This document shows positions 51,301-58,993 of a stretch of DNA of 64,000 bases, piece by piece; position 1 is the first letter of the stretch, and every line of letters begins with the position of its first letter. The notes beneath the pieces were generated by a model that saw nothing but the letters and a program-made list of their open reading frames with translations, had not been told where the DNA came from and did not search any database. Made by a program: the position numbers and the translations under genes. Source of the stretch: Acetobacteraceae bacterium (GTDB lineage Bacteria > Pseudomonadota > Alphaproteobacteria > Acetobacterales > Acetobacteraceae); NCBI GenBank assembly GCA_027487675.1, contig JAIYDD010000190.1:1-64000 (forward strand). Reading direction: 5' to 3'.

Positions 51301-51714
51301 TCAGCCCGGGGTCCAGGCGATGCCGGCGGCGCGCAGCGTCGTCTCCAGCAGGGCGCGGTCCATCCGGGCGTGGCGCTCCAGCAGGCCGAGATAGGCCGCC
51401 ACGAAGGCCGGGCCATGGCCGGCGTTGCGGCCCTCCACGTCGCTGGTCATGGCGTGCGCCACCTCGTGCAGCAGCACCCAGCTGGGCAGTTCGGGCGGCG
51501 CCTCGATGGCGGTGCGGGTGGCGCGCGCCACCGTGCGCCGCGCCTGGCGCGGCAGCGGCCGCACGCGCGGCGGCCAGCGCAGCCCCTCGGCCGCCCAGAC
51601 ATGATCCACCAGCGCCTGCAGCCGCGCGAACGGCACCAGGCCCAGGTCGCGCGGCGCGACCACCGCATCTTCCCACGCATAGAGCCGGCGGGCCGCCGGG
51701 TCGGCGCGGCTCAT
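51301..51714 (-). CDS. Small HExxH metallopeptidase, SprT-like
   Basis: 137 residues. The zinc motif is LHEVAHA near residue 84, followed by HGPAFVAAYLGLLERH, the third-ligand and helix pattern of gluzincin/SprT-like or TIGR04338-type metallohydrolases. The N-terminal part has RLYAWEDAVVAPRDLG. The start at 51714 is chosen because upstream residues are low-complexity. The DUF2786 gene is just upstream on the same strand (97 bases). Confidence 0.75.
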   Translation of the reverse strand: MSRADPAARRLYAWEDAVVAPRDLGLVPFARLQALVDHVWAAEGLRWPPRVRPLPRQARRTVARATRTAIEAPPELPSWVLLHEVAHAMTSDVEGRNAGHGPAFVAAYLGLLERHARMDRALLETTLRAAGIAWTPG

Positions 51715-51811
51715 CCCCGGCCGGGCGCGCCGCGGCGACCTGCGCGGCCCGCGCGCGGCAGGGCACCGGGCCGGCGCGGCGCGGCGCCGGGCGGCCGAGG
51801 CAGGGCGCCCC

Positions 51812-52552
51812 TCATCGCTTCGGCAGGCGCGGCGCACCGGGCCCGGCGCCCACCGGCCGGTCCAGGCCGACGCGGCCGCCGGCCTCCCGCCCCCGCCCAT
51901 AGGCGCCGCGGTCGCGGACCACGGTGCTGCGCGTCACCGTGCGCAGCCGCACGCCGAGGCCTTCGAACGCCGCCTCGATCTTGCGCTCCTTCAGCAGCAC
52001 CAGCGCGGTGCCGGTGGCGGGCGCGGCGGCGCGGGCGGCCGCCTCCGTCGCGCGGCGATGCGTGCCCAGCTCCTCCAGCCGGGCGGCGACGCGGTCGGCG
52101 AAGCCGACGCGGAAGCTGCGCAGCACCGCCTGGGGGGCGGCGCGGGCACGGATGTAGTCGGCCGAGAGGCGGAACCGCGCCTCCTCATAGGCCAGGGCGC
52201 CGGCCACCACCTGCATCAGGTACTCGGCCATCTGCACGTCCGGCTCCAGGCCGAAGATCACGTAGTCGGCGCGGCCGACCGTCCAGCCGCGGCATTCGGT
52301 GAAGCGCAGCAGGGCGGGGAACAGCCAGGACATGGCGACGCGGCGCGGGTCGTCGAAGGTGAGGATGCGCTGCACGCAGCTTTCCTCGCGCAGCTCCACC
52401 TCGCTCATCGTCAGGCCATAGACCTCCAGCAGCTCGCCGACCTTGGCGGCGGCGGCCATGGCCTCGGCCTCGGAGCAGCCGCGCTCCACGGTGCGGGTGG
52501 CCAGCGCGCGGATGCGCGCCTTGACCTTGGCGAGTTCGCTGTCCGGATCCAT
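51812..52552 (-). CDS. DUF2786 domain protein
   Basis: 246 residues. DUF2786 near the N-terminus (KVKARIRALATRTVERGCSEAEAMAAA then KVGELLEVYGLTMSEVELRE, written in two parts), followed by a middle domain with RRVAMSWLFPALLRFTECRG and a FGLEPDVQMAEYLMQVV segment, as in proteins found on phages and bacterial genomes. No catalytic motif is evident. It forms a likely two-gene unit with the HExxH protein. The function of DUF2786 is not known; a link with DNA or mobile elements is only suggested by its occurrence elsewhere. Confidence 0.8.
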   Translation of the reverse strand: MDPDSELAKVKARIRALATRTVERGCSEAEAMAAAAKVGELLEVYGLTMSEVELREESCVQRILTFDDPRRVAMSWLFPALLRFTECRGWTVGRADYVIFGLEPDVQMAEYLMQVVAGALAYEEARFRLSADYIRARAAPQAVLRSFRVGFADRVAARLEELGTHRRATEAAARAAAPATGTALVLLKERKIEAAFEGLGVRLRTVTRSTVVRDRGAYGRGREAGGRVGLDRPVGAGPGAPRLPKR

Positions 52553-53166
52553 GCGCGCGGCATAGCACGGCGGCGCGGCAGGGTTGAGGAGGGGGCGGCG
52601 GGCCCGGCCGCCGAAGCCTGGAGCCTGGGCAGGGCCATCGCCCATGCGGCGCGCGGGGCGAGGCAGGGCGGTGCCGTTGCGCTTCCCCCTTCCGGCGCCC
52701 GCGGCGCCGGGCCCCGCGCGCCGGGACGCCGCATGGCAGCGTCCGCGGATGCGCGATGGCCCGACGCGCCTCTCTGTGGCGGGCGGCGGCAGTTCCCAGC
52801 GCCCGCGCATGCGCGATTGCCCTGGATTTTTGGACGATACTGGAACATGATGGGAACACGCCGCCCCCCCCGGTCGGCGCCGCTCCTTGGAACCGTCCAT
52901 CCGCATGTTTGGGGTCCGCCGGCTTCGAGGCGTGGAAGGCGCTGATTCCGGGTAAATTGATAAATCCCCAAAGTGGCATCGGACTTTGCTCTCATGTTTC
53001 GTTGTTCTACAATGACTTGTCTCGGCATCAGCGCTTCGGACCAGCGCCATCACCCGCGGAATCGTGATTCCAAAGTGTCACAACGCCAAATCGCCAAAGT
53101 TGCCTTTGCGGCCGCCGCCGCCCCGCCCCCGTTGCCCTCTCCTCCCCCCGCGGCGATGCTGCCCCC
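52553..53166. other. 614-base divergent gap with direct repeats and an AT-richer promoter region
   Basis: No credible gene. Two 26-base direct repeats lie 60 bases apart (52737-52762 and 52797-52822, three mismatches). From 52950 to 53105 the sequence is clearly less GC-rich and contains a possible plus-strand promoter (TTGCTC at 52986, 16 bases, TACAAT at 53008) serving the monooxygenase gene at 53167, which would leave a leader of about 150 bases. CCAAAGT occurs three times (near 52968, 53070 and 53094) and could be part of an operator. Confidence 0.45.
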
Positions 53167-54342
53167 ATGCCCGCCGCACCACCCCTGCCCGTCCTGGTCG
53201 CCGGCGGCGGCATCGGCGGGCTCGCCGCGGCGCTGGCGCTGGCCCGCGCCGGCATCGCCGTGCAGGTCCTGGAACGCGCCCGCGAATTCGGTGAGATCGG
53301 CGCCGGCATCCAGCTCGGCCCCAACGCCTTCCGCGCCTTCGACGCGCTCGGCATCGGCGACACCGCCCGCGCCATGGCGATCCACATTGACAGCCTGCGG
53401 CTGATGGACGCGCTCTCGGCCGAGGAGATCTGCCGCATCGAGCTCGGCGCCGGGTTCCAGGCGCGCTTCGGCAACCCCTATGCCGTGATCCATCGCGGCG
53501 AGCTGCATGGCGTGCTGCTGCGCGCCTGCCGCGCCGAGCCCCGCATCGCGCTGCGCCCCGGCGCCGAGGTCACGGGCTATGCGCAGGACGCCGCGACCGT
53601 CACCGCGCTGCTGGCCGATGGCACGCGGGCGCAGGGTGCCGCGCTGATCGGCGCCGACGGCCTCTGGTCCCGCATCCGCCGCCAGCTGGTGGGCGATGGC
53701 GCGCCGCGCGTCTCGGGCCACACCACCTATCGCAGCGTCATCCCGGTGGAGCGCATGCCCGAGGCGCTGCGCTGGAACGCCGCCACGCTCTGGGCCGGGC
53801 CGAAATGCCACATCGTCCACTACCCGCTCTCCGGCTGGGCGCTGTTCAACCTGGTCGTCACCTTCCACGACGACGCGCCGGAACCGGTGGCCGGCCGCCC
53901 CGCGACGCGGGACCAGGTGCTGGCCGGCTTCACCCACATCCACCCCGTCGCGCGCGGCATCGTCGAGCAGGGCGCCGAGTGGAAGCTCTGGGTGCTCTGC
54001 GACCGCGACCCGGTGGAGCGCTGGGTCGAGGGCCGGGTCGCGCTGCTCGGCGACGCCGCGCACCCGATGCTGCAATACCTGGCGCAGGGCGCCTGCATGG
54101 CGCTGGAGGACGCCGTGGCGCTTGGCGAGGCCGCGGCCGCGTCCGGCGGCGTGACGGAGGCGGCGCTGGAGGAATACCGCGCGCGCCGCGTGCTGCGCAC
54201 GGCGCGCGTGCAGCTGCACGCGCGGGCGGTGGGCGACCACGTCTACCACCCGGCCGGCGCGCATGCCGCGCTGCGCAACGCGCTGATGGGGGCGAAGAGC
54301 CAGGCGGAATGGCGGGACACGCTGGCCTGGCTCTACGGGTAG
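53167..54342 (+). CDS. FAD-dependent aromatic-ring hydroxylase, 3-hydroxybenzoate/salicylate type
   Basis: 391 residues of the group A flavoprotein monooxygenases. [21 protein letters not shown] is the FAD dinucleotide fold, GEIGAGIQLGPNAFRAFDALG follows, ALIGADGLWSRIRRQLV holds the DG motif, and GRVALLGDAAHPMLQYLAQGACMALEDAV (in two halves) is the second FAD motif. The sequence resembles 3-hydroxybenzoate 6-hydroxylase most, which would give gentisate, but substrate assignment is inference. Converges with bphO. Confidence 0.85.
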   Translation: MPAAPPLPVLVAGGGIGGLAAALALARAGIAVQVLERAREFGEIGAGIQLGPNAFRAFDALGIGDTARAMAIHIDSLRLMDALSAEEICRIELGAGFQARFGNPYAVIHRGELHGVLLRACRAEPRIALRPGAEVTGYAQDAATVTALLADGTRAQGAALIGADGLWSRIRRQLVGDGAPRVSGHTTYRSVIPVERMPEALRWNAATLWAGPKCHIVHYPLSGWALFNLVVTFHDDAPEPVAGRPATRDQVLAGFTHIHPVARGIVEQGAEWKLWVLCDRDPVERWVEGRVALLGDAAHPMLQYLAQGACMALEDAVALGEAAAASGGVTEAALEEYRARRVLRTARVQLHARAVGDHVYHPAGAHAALRNALMGAKSQAEWRDTLAWLYG

Positions 54343-54397
54343 CGGCGGCCAGCGCCTCGCGGCCCGGGGGAGGCTCCTTCCGGGCCTGGTCTCGCGC

Positions 54398-54562
54398 GGT
54401 GCGAGGCTCCGCCTCGCGCTCCGCCAGGGGCGCTGCCCCTGGACCCCGGTCAGGGGCAGCGGCCCCTGACAACCCATTTCGTTTTTCACGGACGCTGGTC
54501 CTGGGCGGCAGCCCTGGTGGTGGGGGGTTACGGGGGCGAGGCGAAGCCTCCCCCCGGGCCAC
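54398..54562. repeat. Dispersed GC-rich module, left copy bracketing the light-control block
   Basis: Forward copy: gcgaggctccgcctcgc at 54401, a ccaggggc/gcccctgg pair, caggggcagcggcccctg, the word TTTCGTTTTTC at 54478, gggcggcagccctggtggtg, and gaggcgaagcctccccccgg at the end. About 165 bases closely match 61463-61640 in the same orientation, and resemble 18154-18330 and, inverted, 17948-18112. The last 35 bases fall inside the 3' end of bphO. Confidence 0.85.
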
Positions 54563-55196
54563 CCGCACCGCCCTCGCTCGCCGACCAACCCGCCGCCCCG
54601 AACCACGCCTCGAAGGCCCCGAAAACCTCGACGGCCGCCGCGACCATCGCCGCCCGGCGCGCCGGGTCTTCCCCGCAGCGCTCGATCGCCGCGCAGCAGG
54701 CCCGCCACATCGCGCCGTTCGATGCGCCATGGCCGAGCAGGAAGCGCCGCCCCTCGCCCCCCGGCGGCAGCAGCCCGTCCAGCGCGCGCGCCAGCACCTG
54801 GCCGCCGAGCGTCGCCCCCTCCGCCACATAGAGCGCCCCCAGCGCCCGCGGCGTGGTGCCGAGCGGCGGCAGCGGGGCACGCGGCCCATCGGCGGCGGCG
54901 CCCAGCGCGGCGAGGTCCGCGCGCAGCAGCGGCGCGCGGCGGCGGGCGGCGAGGTCCACGCCCCATGCGCCGAGGCCCGGCCCCGCGGCCAGCGCCTCCT
55001 CCAGCGCCGCGTGGAAGCCGAGCTTGCGGCGCAGCAGCGCGGCATAGGCGTCCCGCCCGATCCGCCCCTCGGCCAGCGCGGCGAAGGCGGGCAGGTGGTG
55101 CAGCCGCTCATGCGCCGCCGCGGTCGCCGCCCGCAGCGCGTCGCGCGCCGGGGTGCGGCTGGCGCGGGCAGGGGCGGCGAGCAGCGCGTCGCTCAT
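54528..55196 (-). CDS. bphO: Biliverdin-forming heme oxygenase, phytochrome-associated
   Basis: 222 residues. The proximal His lies in AAHERLHHLPAF near residue 28; the distal helix signature is LGALYVAEGATLGGQVL near 125. It converts heme to biliverdin IX-alpha, the chromophore of the phytochrome encoded just upstream (64 bases), so it completes the photoreceptor. The first ATG candidate at 55256 overlaps nothing known; MSDALLAAP at 55196 is preferred. The last dozen residues (GGAGGPGGGFASPP) are encoded by a dispersed repeat, a sign that the natural end may have been altered. Confidence 0.85.
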   Translation of the reverse strand: MSDALLAAPARASRTPARDALRAATAAAHERLHHLPAFAALAEGRIGRDAYAALLRRKLGFHAALEEALAAGPGLGAWGVDLAARRRAPLLRADLAALGAAADGPRAPLPPLGTTPRALGALYVAEGATLGGQVLARALDGLLPPGGEGRRFLLGHGASNGAMWRACCAAIERCGEDPARRAAMVAAAVEVFGAFEAWFGAAGWSASEGGAGGPGGGFASPP

Positions 55197-55260
55197 CGCG
55201 GCGCCCCCGGGCGACGCCCCCGGCAGGCGGGCCTCGCCCGGCGCCGGCGCCGGCATGCGC

Positions 55261-57438
55261 TCAGCCCTCCGGATCCGGTCCGCCGGGCTGGCGGGCCAGG
55301 CTGTCCAGCAGCTCCGTCATCCGCCCGACCGAGGCGCGGACGCTCTCCAGCATCTCCGGCATCCGCCCGACCTCGACGCCCTCCGCGATCTCCAGCGCGG
55401 CGAGCTGCGCATTCTCCAGCACCGATCCCAGGATGCCGCGCCAGGCCGGGTCCGCAGCACCCGGGGATGGCGCGCGCATCCGGTGGCTGTCCGCGATGCC
55501 GGCCTGGAAGCGCCGGCGCGCGGCCTCGGCCGCCTTGCGCTCGGTCAGGTCGTCGAACAGGAAGACGAAGCCCACCGCGCGGTCGGGCGCGGTCAGCACC
55601 GGGTCGGCGCGCATCAGCAGGGCGCGGCCGATCCCGGTATCGGCCAGCCGCACCTCCCCGCTCCAGGACCGGCGCTGGGCCAGCAGCTCGGTCAGCCGCC
55701 GGCGCAGCCCGCCGGGGTCGTCGAAGAAGGGCAGCAGCTGCTCGATCCGCTGCGGCCGCGCGCCGCGCAGCGCCGGGATCAGCCGGTCGAAGGCCTCGTT
55801 GGCCATGCGGATGCTGCCCTGCGCGTCGCAGATCACCACCGGCTGGGCCGAGAGGCCCACCTGCCGGCGGATCTGCGCCAGCTGGTCCTCGGCCAGCAGC
55901 ATGCGCACGGCCCGCACCTGCACCGCGACGTCGGAGACGTTGGACCCGATCATCCGCGCCGCGGCCAGGTCGGCGGCGCTCCAGGGTTCCGACGTGCCCT
56001 CCACCACCTGCTGCCAGCGCGCGAAGGACCGGCGCGGCGCGATGTTGGCGAGGCCAGGATCCCATTCGGCGGGCTTGGTCGGATCGCCGCCCCAGGTGAC
56101 GACGCGGCGCTGCTCCGGCCGGAACCAGACCAGGTATTCGCCCGGCATGGCCGAGATCGGCGCGGCGAGCAGCCCGGCGGCCACCGGCAGCAGCCCCTCC
56201 ACCTCCGGCGCCGCGGCGGCCAGCGCATGGGTGGCGTGCACCGCCTCCCGCGGCTGGCGGTCGAGCCAGGCGCCGAGCGCGCGCAGCGCCGCCGTGCCCG
56301 GCACCTCGCCCGCGGTCTGCACCGCGCCTTCGAACAGCAGCGCCGCGCCGGTGGCGCCGAGCGGCTGCAGCAGCGTCGCCGGGTTGTCGAACAGCGCGGC
56401 GCGCCAGTCGCCATGGCGCGTGATGGCCTCCACGATCCGCTGTTCCAGCCGGCGGACGGAGAGTTCGGCCTGGGCGCGGACGAAGGATTCCAGCGCGGCG
56501 ATGCGCGTCCCCAGCGCCTCGGCCAGCAGGTCGCCGGCGGCGCGCACGGCATGCGGCACCCGGTGCGGCGTGGCGTGGTGGCAGGCCACCAGCCCCCAGA
56601 GCCGCCCGCCCACCAGGACCGAGAAGACCAGCGTCGCCGCGACGCCCATGTTGCGGAGATAGACGCGATGCACCGGCGAGACGCTACGCAGCGCCGCGAA
56701 GGACAGGTCTGTCTCGGTGCCCGTCAGCGGGTTGACGCGCGGCTCGATCGGCACGGGCGCGTAGCCGGCATCCGCGATCAGCCGCACCCGGTTGCGCTCG
56801 TAGAGCCGCCTGGCGACCTGCGGGATGTCGGAGGCCGGGTAGTGGTTGCCGAGGTAGCTCTCCGCCTGGTCGCGCGCGGATTCCGCCAGCACCTCGCCAT
56901 GCCCTTCCGCGTCGAAGCGGTAGATCATGGCGCGGTCGTAGCCGGTGACCTCGGCGAAGACCCGCGCCGCGGCGTCGCAGAGCGGCGGCAGCGCGTAGGA
57001 GGAGAGGAAGGCCTGCAGCCCGCGCTCGATCGCGCGGGCGATGTCAGGCGCCGGCAGCGCGGGTTCCAGCTCCACCACCAGCCCGGCGCCGCCATTCGCC
57101 GCGGCCGGGCGGTGCAGCAGCGCGTCGAAGGGCTCGGCGCGGGTGCCGGCGCGCACGGCGACGGCCACCGGCATGCCGTCCAGCGGCGCCAGCAGGTGCG
57201 GCAGGATCGCGGTGGCGAGGTCGCCGCCGAGATCCCTGAGGCGCAGCCCCGCCACGCCCGCCGGCAGGCCGAGCAGCGCCGCGGCATTGGCGCTGGCCTG
57301 CACCACGACGTGGTCGGGCTCGCGCACCAGCAGCAGCGCGCCATGCGGCTGGATGGCGCCGGACAGGTGGATCTGTTCGCGCTCGCAGCTGGCGAGGTCG
57401 GGCGGCAGCGATCCTGGCAGCGGCCGCCCTTCCGTCAT
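55261..57438 (-). CDS. bphP: Bacteriophytochrome BphP1-like, without kinase domain
   Basis: 725 residues. PAS domain with the biliverdin-binding Cys18 (DLASCEREQIHLSG), GAF with PASDIPQVARRLYERN (Asp204), SPVHRVYLRNMGV (His257) and CHH near 286-288, PHY with the tongue motif PRRSF at 468-472. After PHY there is another PAS (about 523-640) and a helical end (about 660-725) like a histidine-box dimerisation region, but no ATPase motifs (no N-box or GxGxG), so it is not a kinase. It starts inside the ppsR stop (ATGA). It is expected to sense red/far-red light and act on PpsR by contact. Confidence 0.93.
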   Translation of the reverse strand: MTEGRPLPGSLPPDLASCEREQIHLSGAIQPHGALLLVREPDHVVVQASANAAALLGLPAGVAGLRLRDLGGDLATAILPHLLAPLDGMPVAVAVRAGTRAEPFDALLHRPAAANGGAGLVVELEPALPAPDIARAIERGLQAFLSSYALPPLCDAAARVFAEVTGYDRAMIYRFDAEGHGEVLAESARDQAESYLGNHYPASDIPQVARRLYERNRVRLIADAGYAPVPIEPRVNPLTGTETDLSFAALRSVSPVHRVYLRNMGVAATLVFSVLVGGRLWGLVACHHATPHRVPHAVRAAGDLLAEALGTRIAALESFVRAQAELSVRRLEQRIVEAITRHGDWRAALFDNPATLLQPLGATGAALLFEGAVQTAGEVPGTAALRALGAWLDRQPREAVHATHALAAAAPEVEGLLPVAAGLLAAPISAMPGEYLVWFRPEQRRVVTWGGDPTKPAEWDPGLANIAPRRSFARWQQVVEGTSEPWSAADLAAARMIGSNVSDVAVQVRAVRMLLAEDQLAQIRRQVGLSAQPVVICDAQGSIRMANEAFDRLIPALRGARPQRIEQLLPFFDDPGGLRRRLTELLAQRRSWSGEVRLADTGIGRALLMRADPVLTAPDRAVGFVFLFDDLTERKAAEAARRRFQAGIADSHRMRAPSPGAADPAWRGILGSVLENAQLAALEIAEGVEVGRMPEMLESVRASVGRMTELLDSLARQPGGPDPEG

Positions 57439-58793
57439 TCCGCGGCGTCCGCCTCGACGCTGTCGCGCGATTCGTGCAGCCCGTAGCGTTCGAGCTTGGC
57501 GTAGAGGCTCTGCCGCGACAGCCCCAGCGCATCGGCGGCCGCGGTGCGGTTGCCGCCGGCGCTGCGCAGCGCCTGCTCGATCGCCAGCCGCTCCACGACC
57601 GCGGAGGTGTTGCGCACCAGCACCGGCAGCGGCACGCGCCCCATCTCGCGCATCGCCGCGGCCAGCGCGGCGCGCAGCGTGCCGCCGTCATCCTCCGGCG
57701 CCATGCGGCGGCCGACGTCGCGCAGCAGCAGCCCGACAGAGGGCGGGCCGCCGGCCGAGCTGCTGGTGCCGGAGATCTCGACCTCCACCTCGATGCCCAG
57801 GCTGCCGATCAGCGTGGTGGCGAACAGCCGCACCTCGCCATGGTCGCGCAGCGTGCGCAGCAGGATCGCGGCATCCATCCCCGGCTGCGCCAGCCAGCGG
57901 CCGAGCGGCTCGCCGACCACCGAGGCCTCGGTCCCCGCCTGCGCCAGGTCCAGGAAGGCGCGGTTGGCGCGGCGGATGCGGCCATCGGGGTCGGCGACCA
58001 CGAAGGCGTCCGGCATCGCTTCCAGCAATTCGTCGGTGCGGGGCGGGCGGGCGCGCGGCAGGGCGCGGCCGGGCTCGGGCGAGGCGGGGGCGAGCTGCAG
58101 CAGCAGCGCCGGCTCCGGCTCCCGCGCCATCAGGGAGGCGCGCAGCAGCCAGGGCTGGGCGGCGGCGCCGAGATGCACCAGCACGCCCGGGCTGCGGCCC
58201 TGTTCGCGGGTGCGCGCCACCAGCTCGCGGAAGGCCGGGCGGTCGCGGGGGGCCACTTCCTGCACCACGTCCCAGCCGGGGGCCACGCCGAGTTCCCGGA
58301 TCGCGGCGGGGTTCGCCTCCACGATGCGCAGGCTGCCGGCGCCGACCACCAGCACGGCTTCCGAGGACGCGTCGAACAGCAGGCGGGAGCGCATCTCGAT
58401 CTCGCGCATCTTCCAGTAGTCCTGCTCGCGCGCCTGCTGCGCGGCCACCAGGCGGGACTGGAGTTCAGCCACGCCCTGCAGGCTTTTCCCCACCGCCATC
58501 AGCCCGGCCTGCGCGCCGAGCCGGATCGCGGTGTATTCCACCGGCATCTCGAGCCCCGAGGGGAAGCGCTGCGTGACCTGCAGGAAGGCGGAGACGCCGC
58601 GGTCGCGCGCATCCTCCACCATCCGCCGCACCTGGTCCTCGGCGGCCTGGCCCACCGTCTCGGTCCAGCGGCGGCCGACCCAGTCCTGCACGCCTTCCCC
58701 GGGGAAGGCGGCGGAGAGCGAGGCGTCGCGGATCACCCCGTCCCAGTCCAGGGTCAGTGTCACGTCCGGCTGGGTCTGCGTGATCCGGGTCAT
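57435..58793 (-). CDS. ppsR: PpsR/CrtJ photosynthesis-gene repressor, cysteine-free
   Basis: 452 residues. Three PAS-like domains (N-terminal VTLTLDWDGVIRDASLS; FDASSEAVLVVGAGSLRIVEAN; AMPDAFVVADPDGRIRRANRAFL) with a Gln-rich linker, then a Fis-type helix-turn-helix at the end (ALRSAGGNRTAAADALGLS then RQSLYAKLERYG). PpsR represses bacteriochlorophyll and carotenoid genes. I find no cysteine in the whole protein, so the thiol redox switch known in other PpsR/CrtJ proteins is absent. The start at 58793 gives MTRITQTQPD. Upstream frame extension is not conserved-looking. Coupled to bphP. Confidence 0.93.
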   Translation of the reverse strand: MTRITQTQPDVTLTLDWDGVIRDASLSAAFPGEGVQDWVGRRWTETVGQAAEDQVRRMVEDARDRGVSAFLQVTQRFPSGLEMPVEYTAIRLGAQAGLMAVGKSLQGVAELQSRLVAAQQAREQDYWKMREIEMRSRLLFDASSEAVLVVGAGSLRIVEANPAAIRELGVAPGWDVVQEVAPRDRPAFRELVARTREQGRSPGVLVHLGAAAQPWLLRASLMAREPEPALLLQLAPASPEPGRALPRARPPRTDELLEAMPDAFVVADPDGRIRRANRAFLDLAQAGTEASVVGEPLGRWLAQPGMDAAILLRTLRDHGEVRLFATTLIGSLGIEVEVEISGTSSSAGGPPSVGLLLRDVGRRMAPEDDGGTLRAALAAAMREMGRVPLPVLVRNTSAVVERLAIEQALRSAGGNRTAAADALGLSRQSLYAKLERYGLHESRDSVEADAAE

Positions 58794-58993
58794 GCGTTTC
58801 GTCCGGGCGCCCCGAGCGGTTGACGGCCCCGAAGATGTGCGTCCGCTGACAGGCCGCGTCAATTCGGCGCGACACGGTTGCGACGGCACGCCGCAGCAAG
58901 AAAGCATCCTTGTGGGCGCCGCGCCGGATGTCAACCTTCCGCGGCGTCAGCTTCGCTTGACACCCCTGGCCCGCCGGCCCTTCCCTGCCCGCG
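58794..58993. promoter_or_regulatory. ppsR-crtD divergent control region
   Basis: 200 bases between divergent ppsR and crtD. TTGACA occurs on the plus strand at 58957-58962 and on the minus strand at 58935-58930, placing possible -35 elements back to back, though no good -10 is visible for either. A TGT-N10-ACA site lies at 58836-58851 (TGTGCGTCCGCTGACA); I do not find the canonical PpsR TGT-N12-ACA. Confidence 0.45.

Noticed and set aside
52553..53166. tRNA or small RNA gene in the AT-richer gap
   Set aside because: I could not fold a cloverleaf or find the T-loop word, and no clear terminator follows.
58911..58931. TGT words as canonical PpsR sites
   Set aside because: No ACA lies twelve bases after either TGT.
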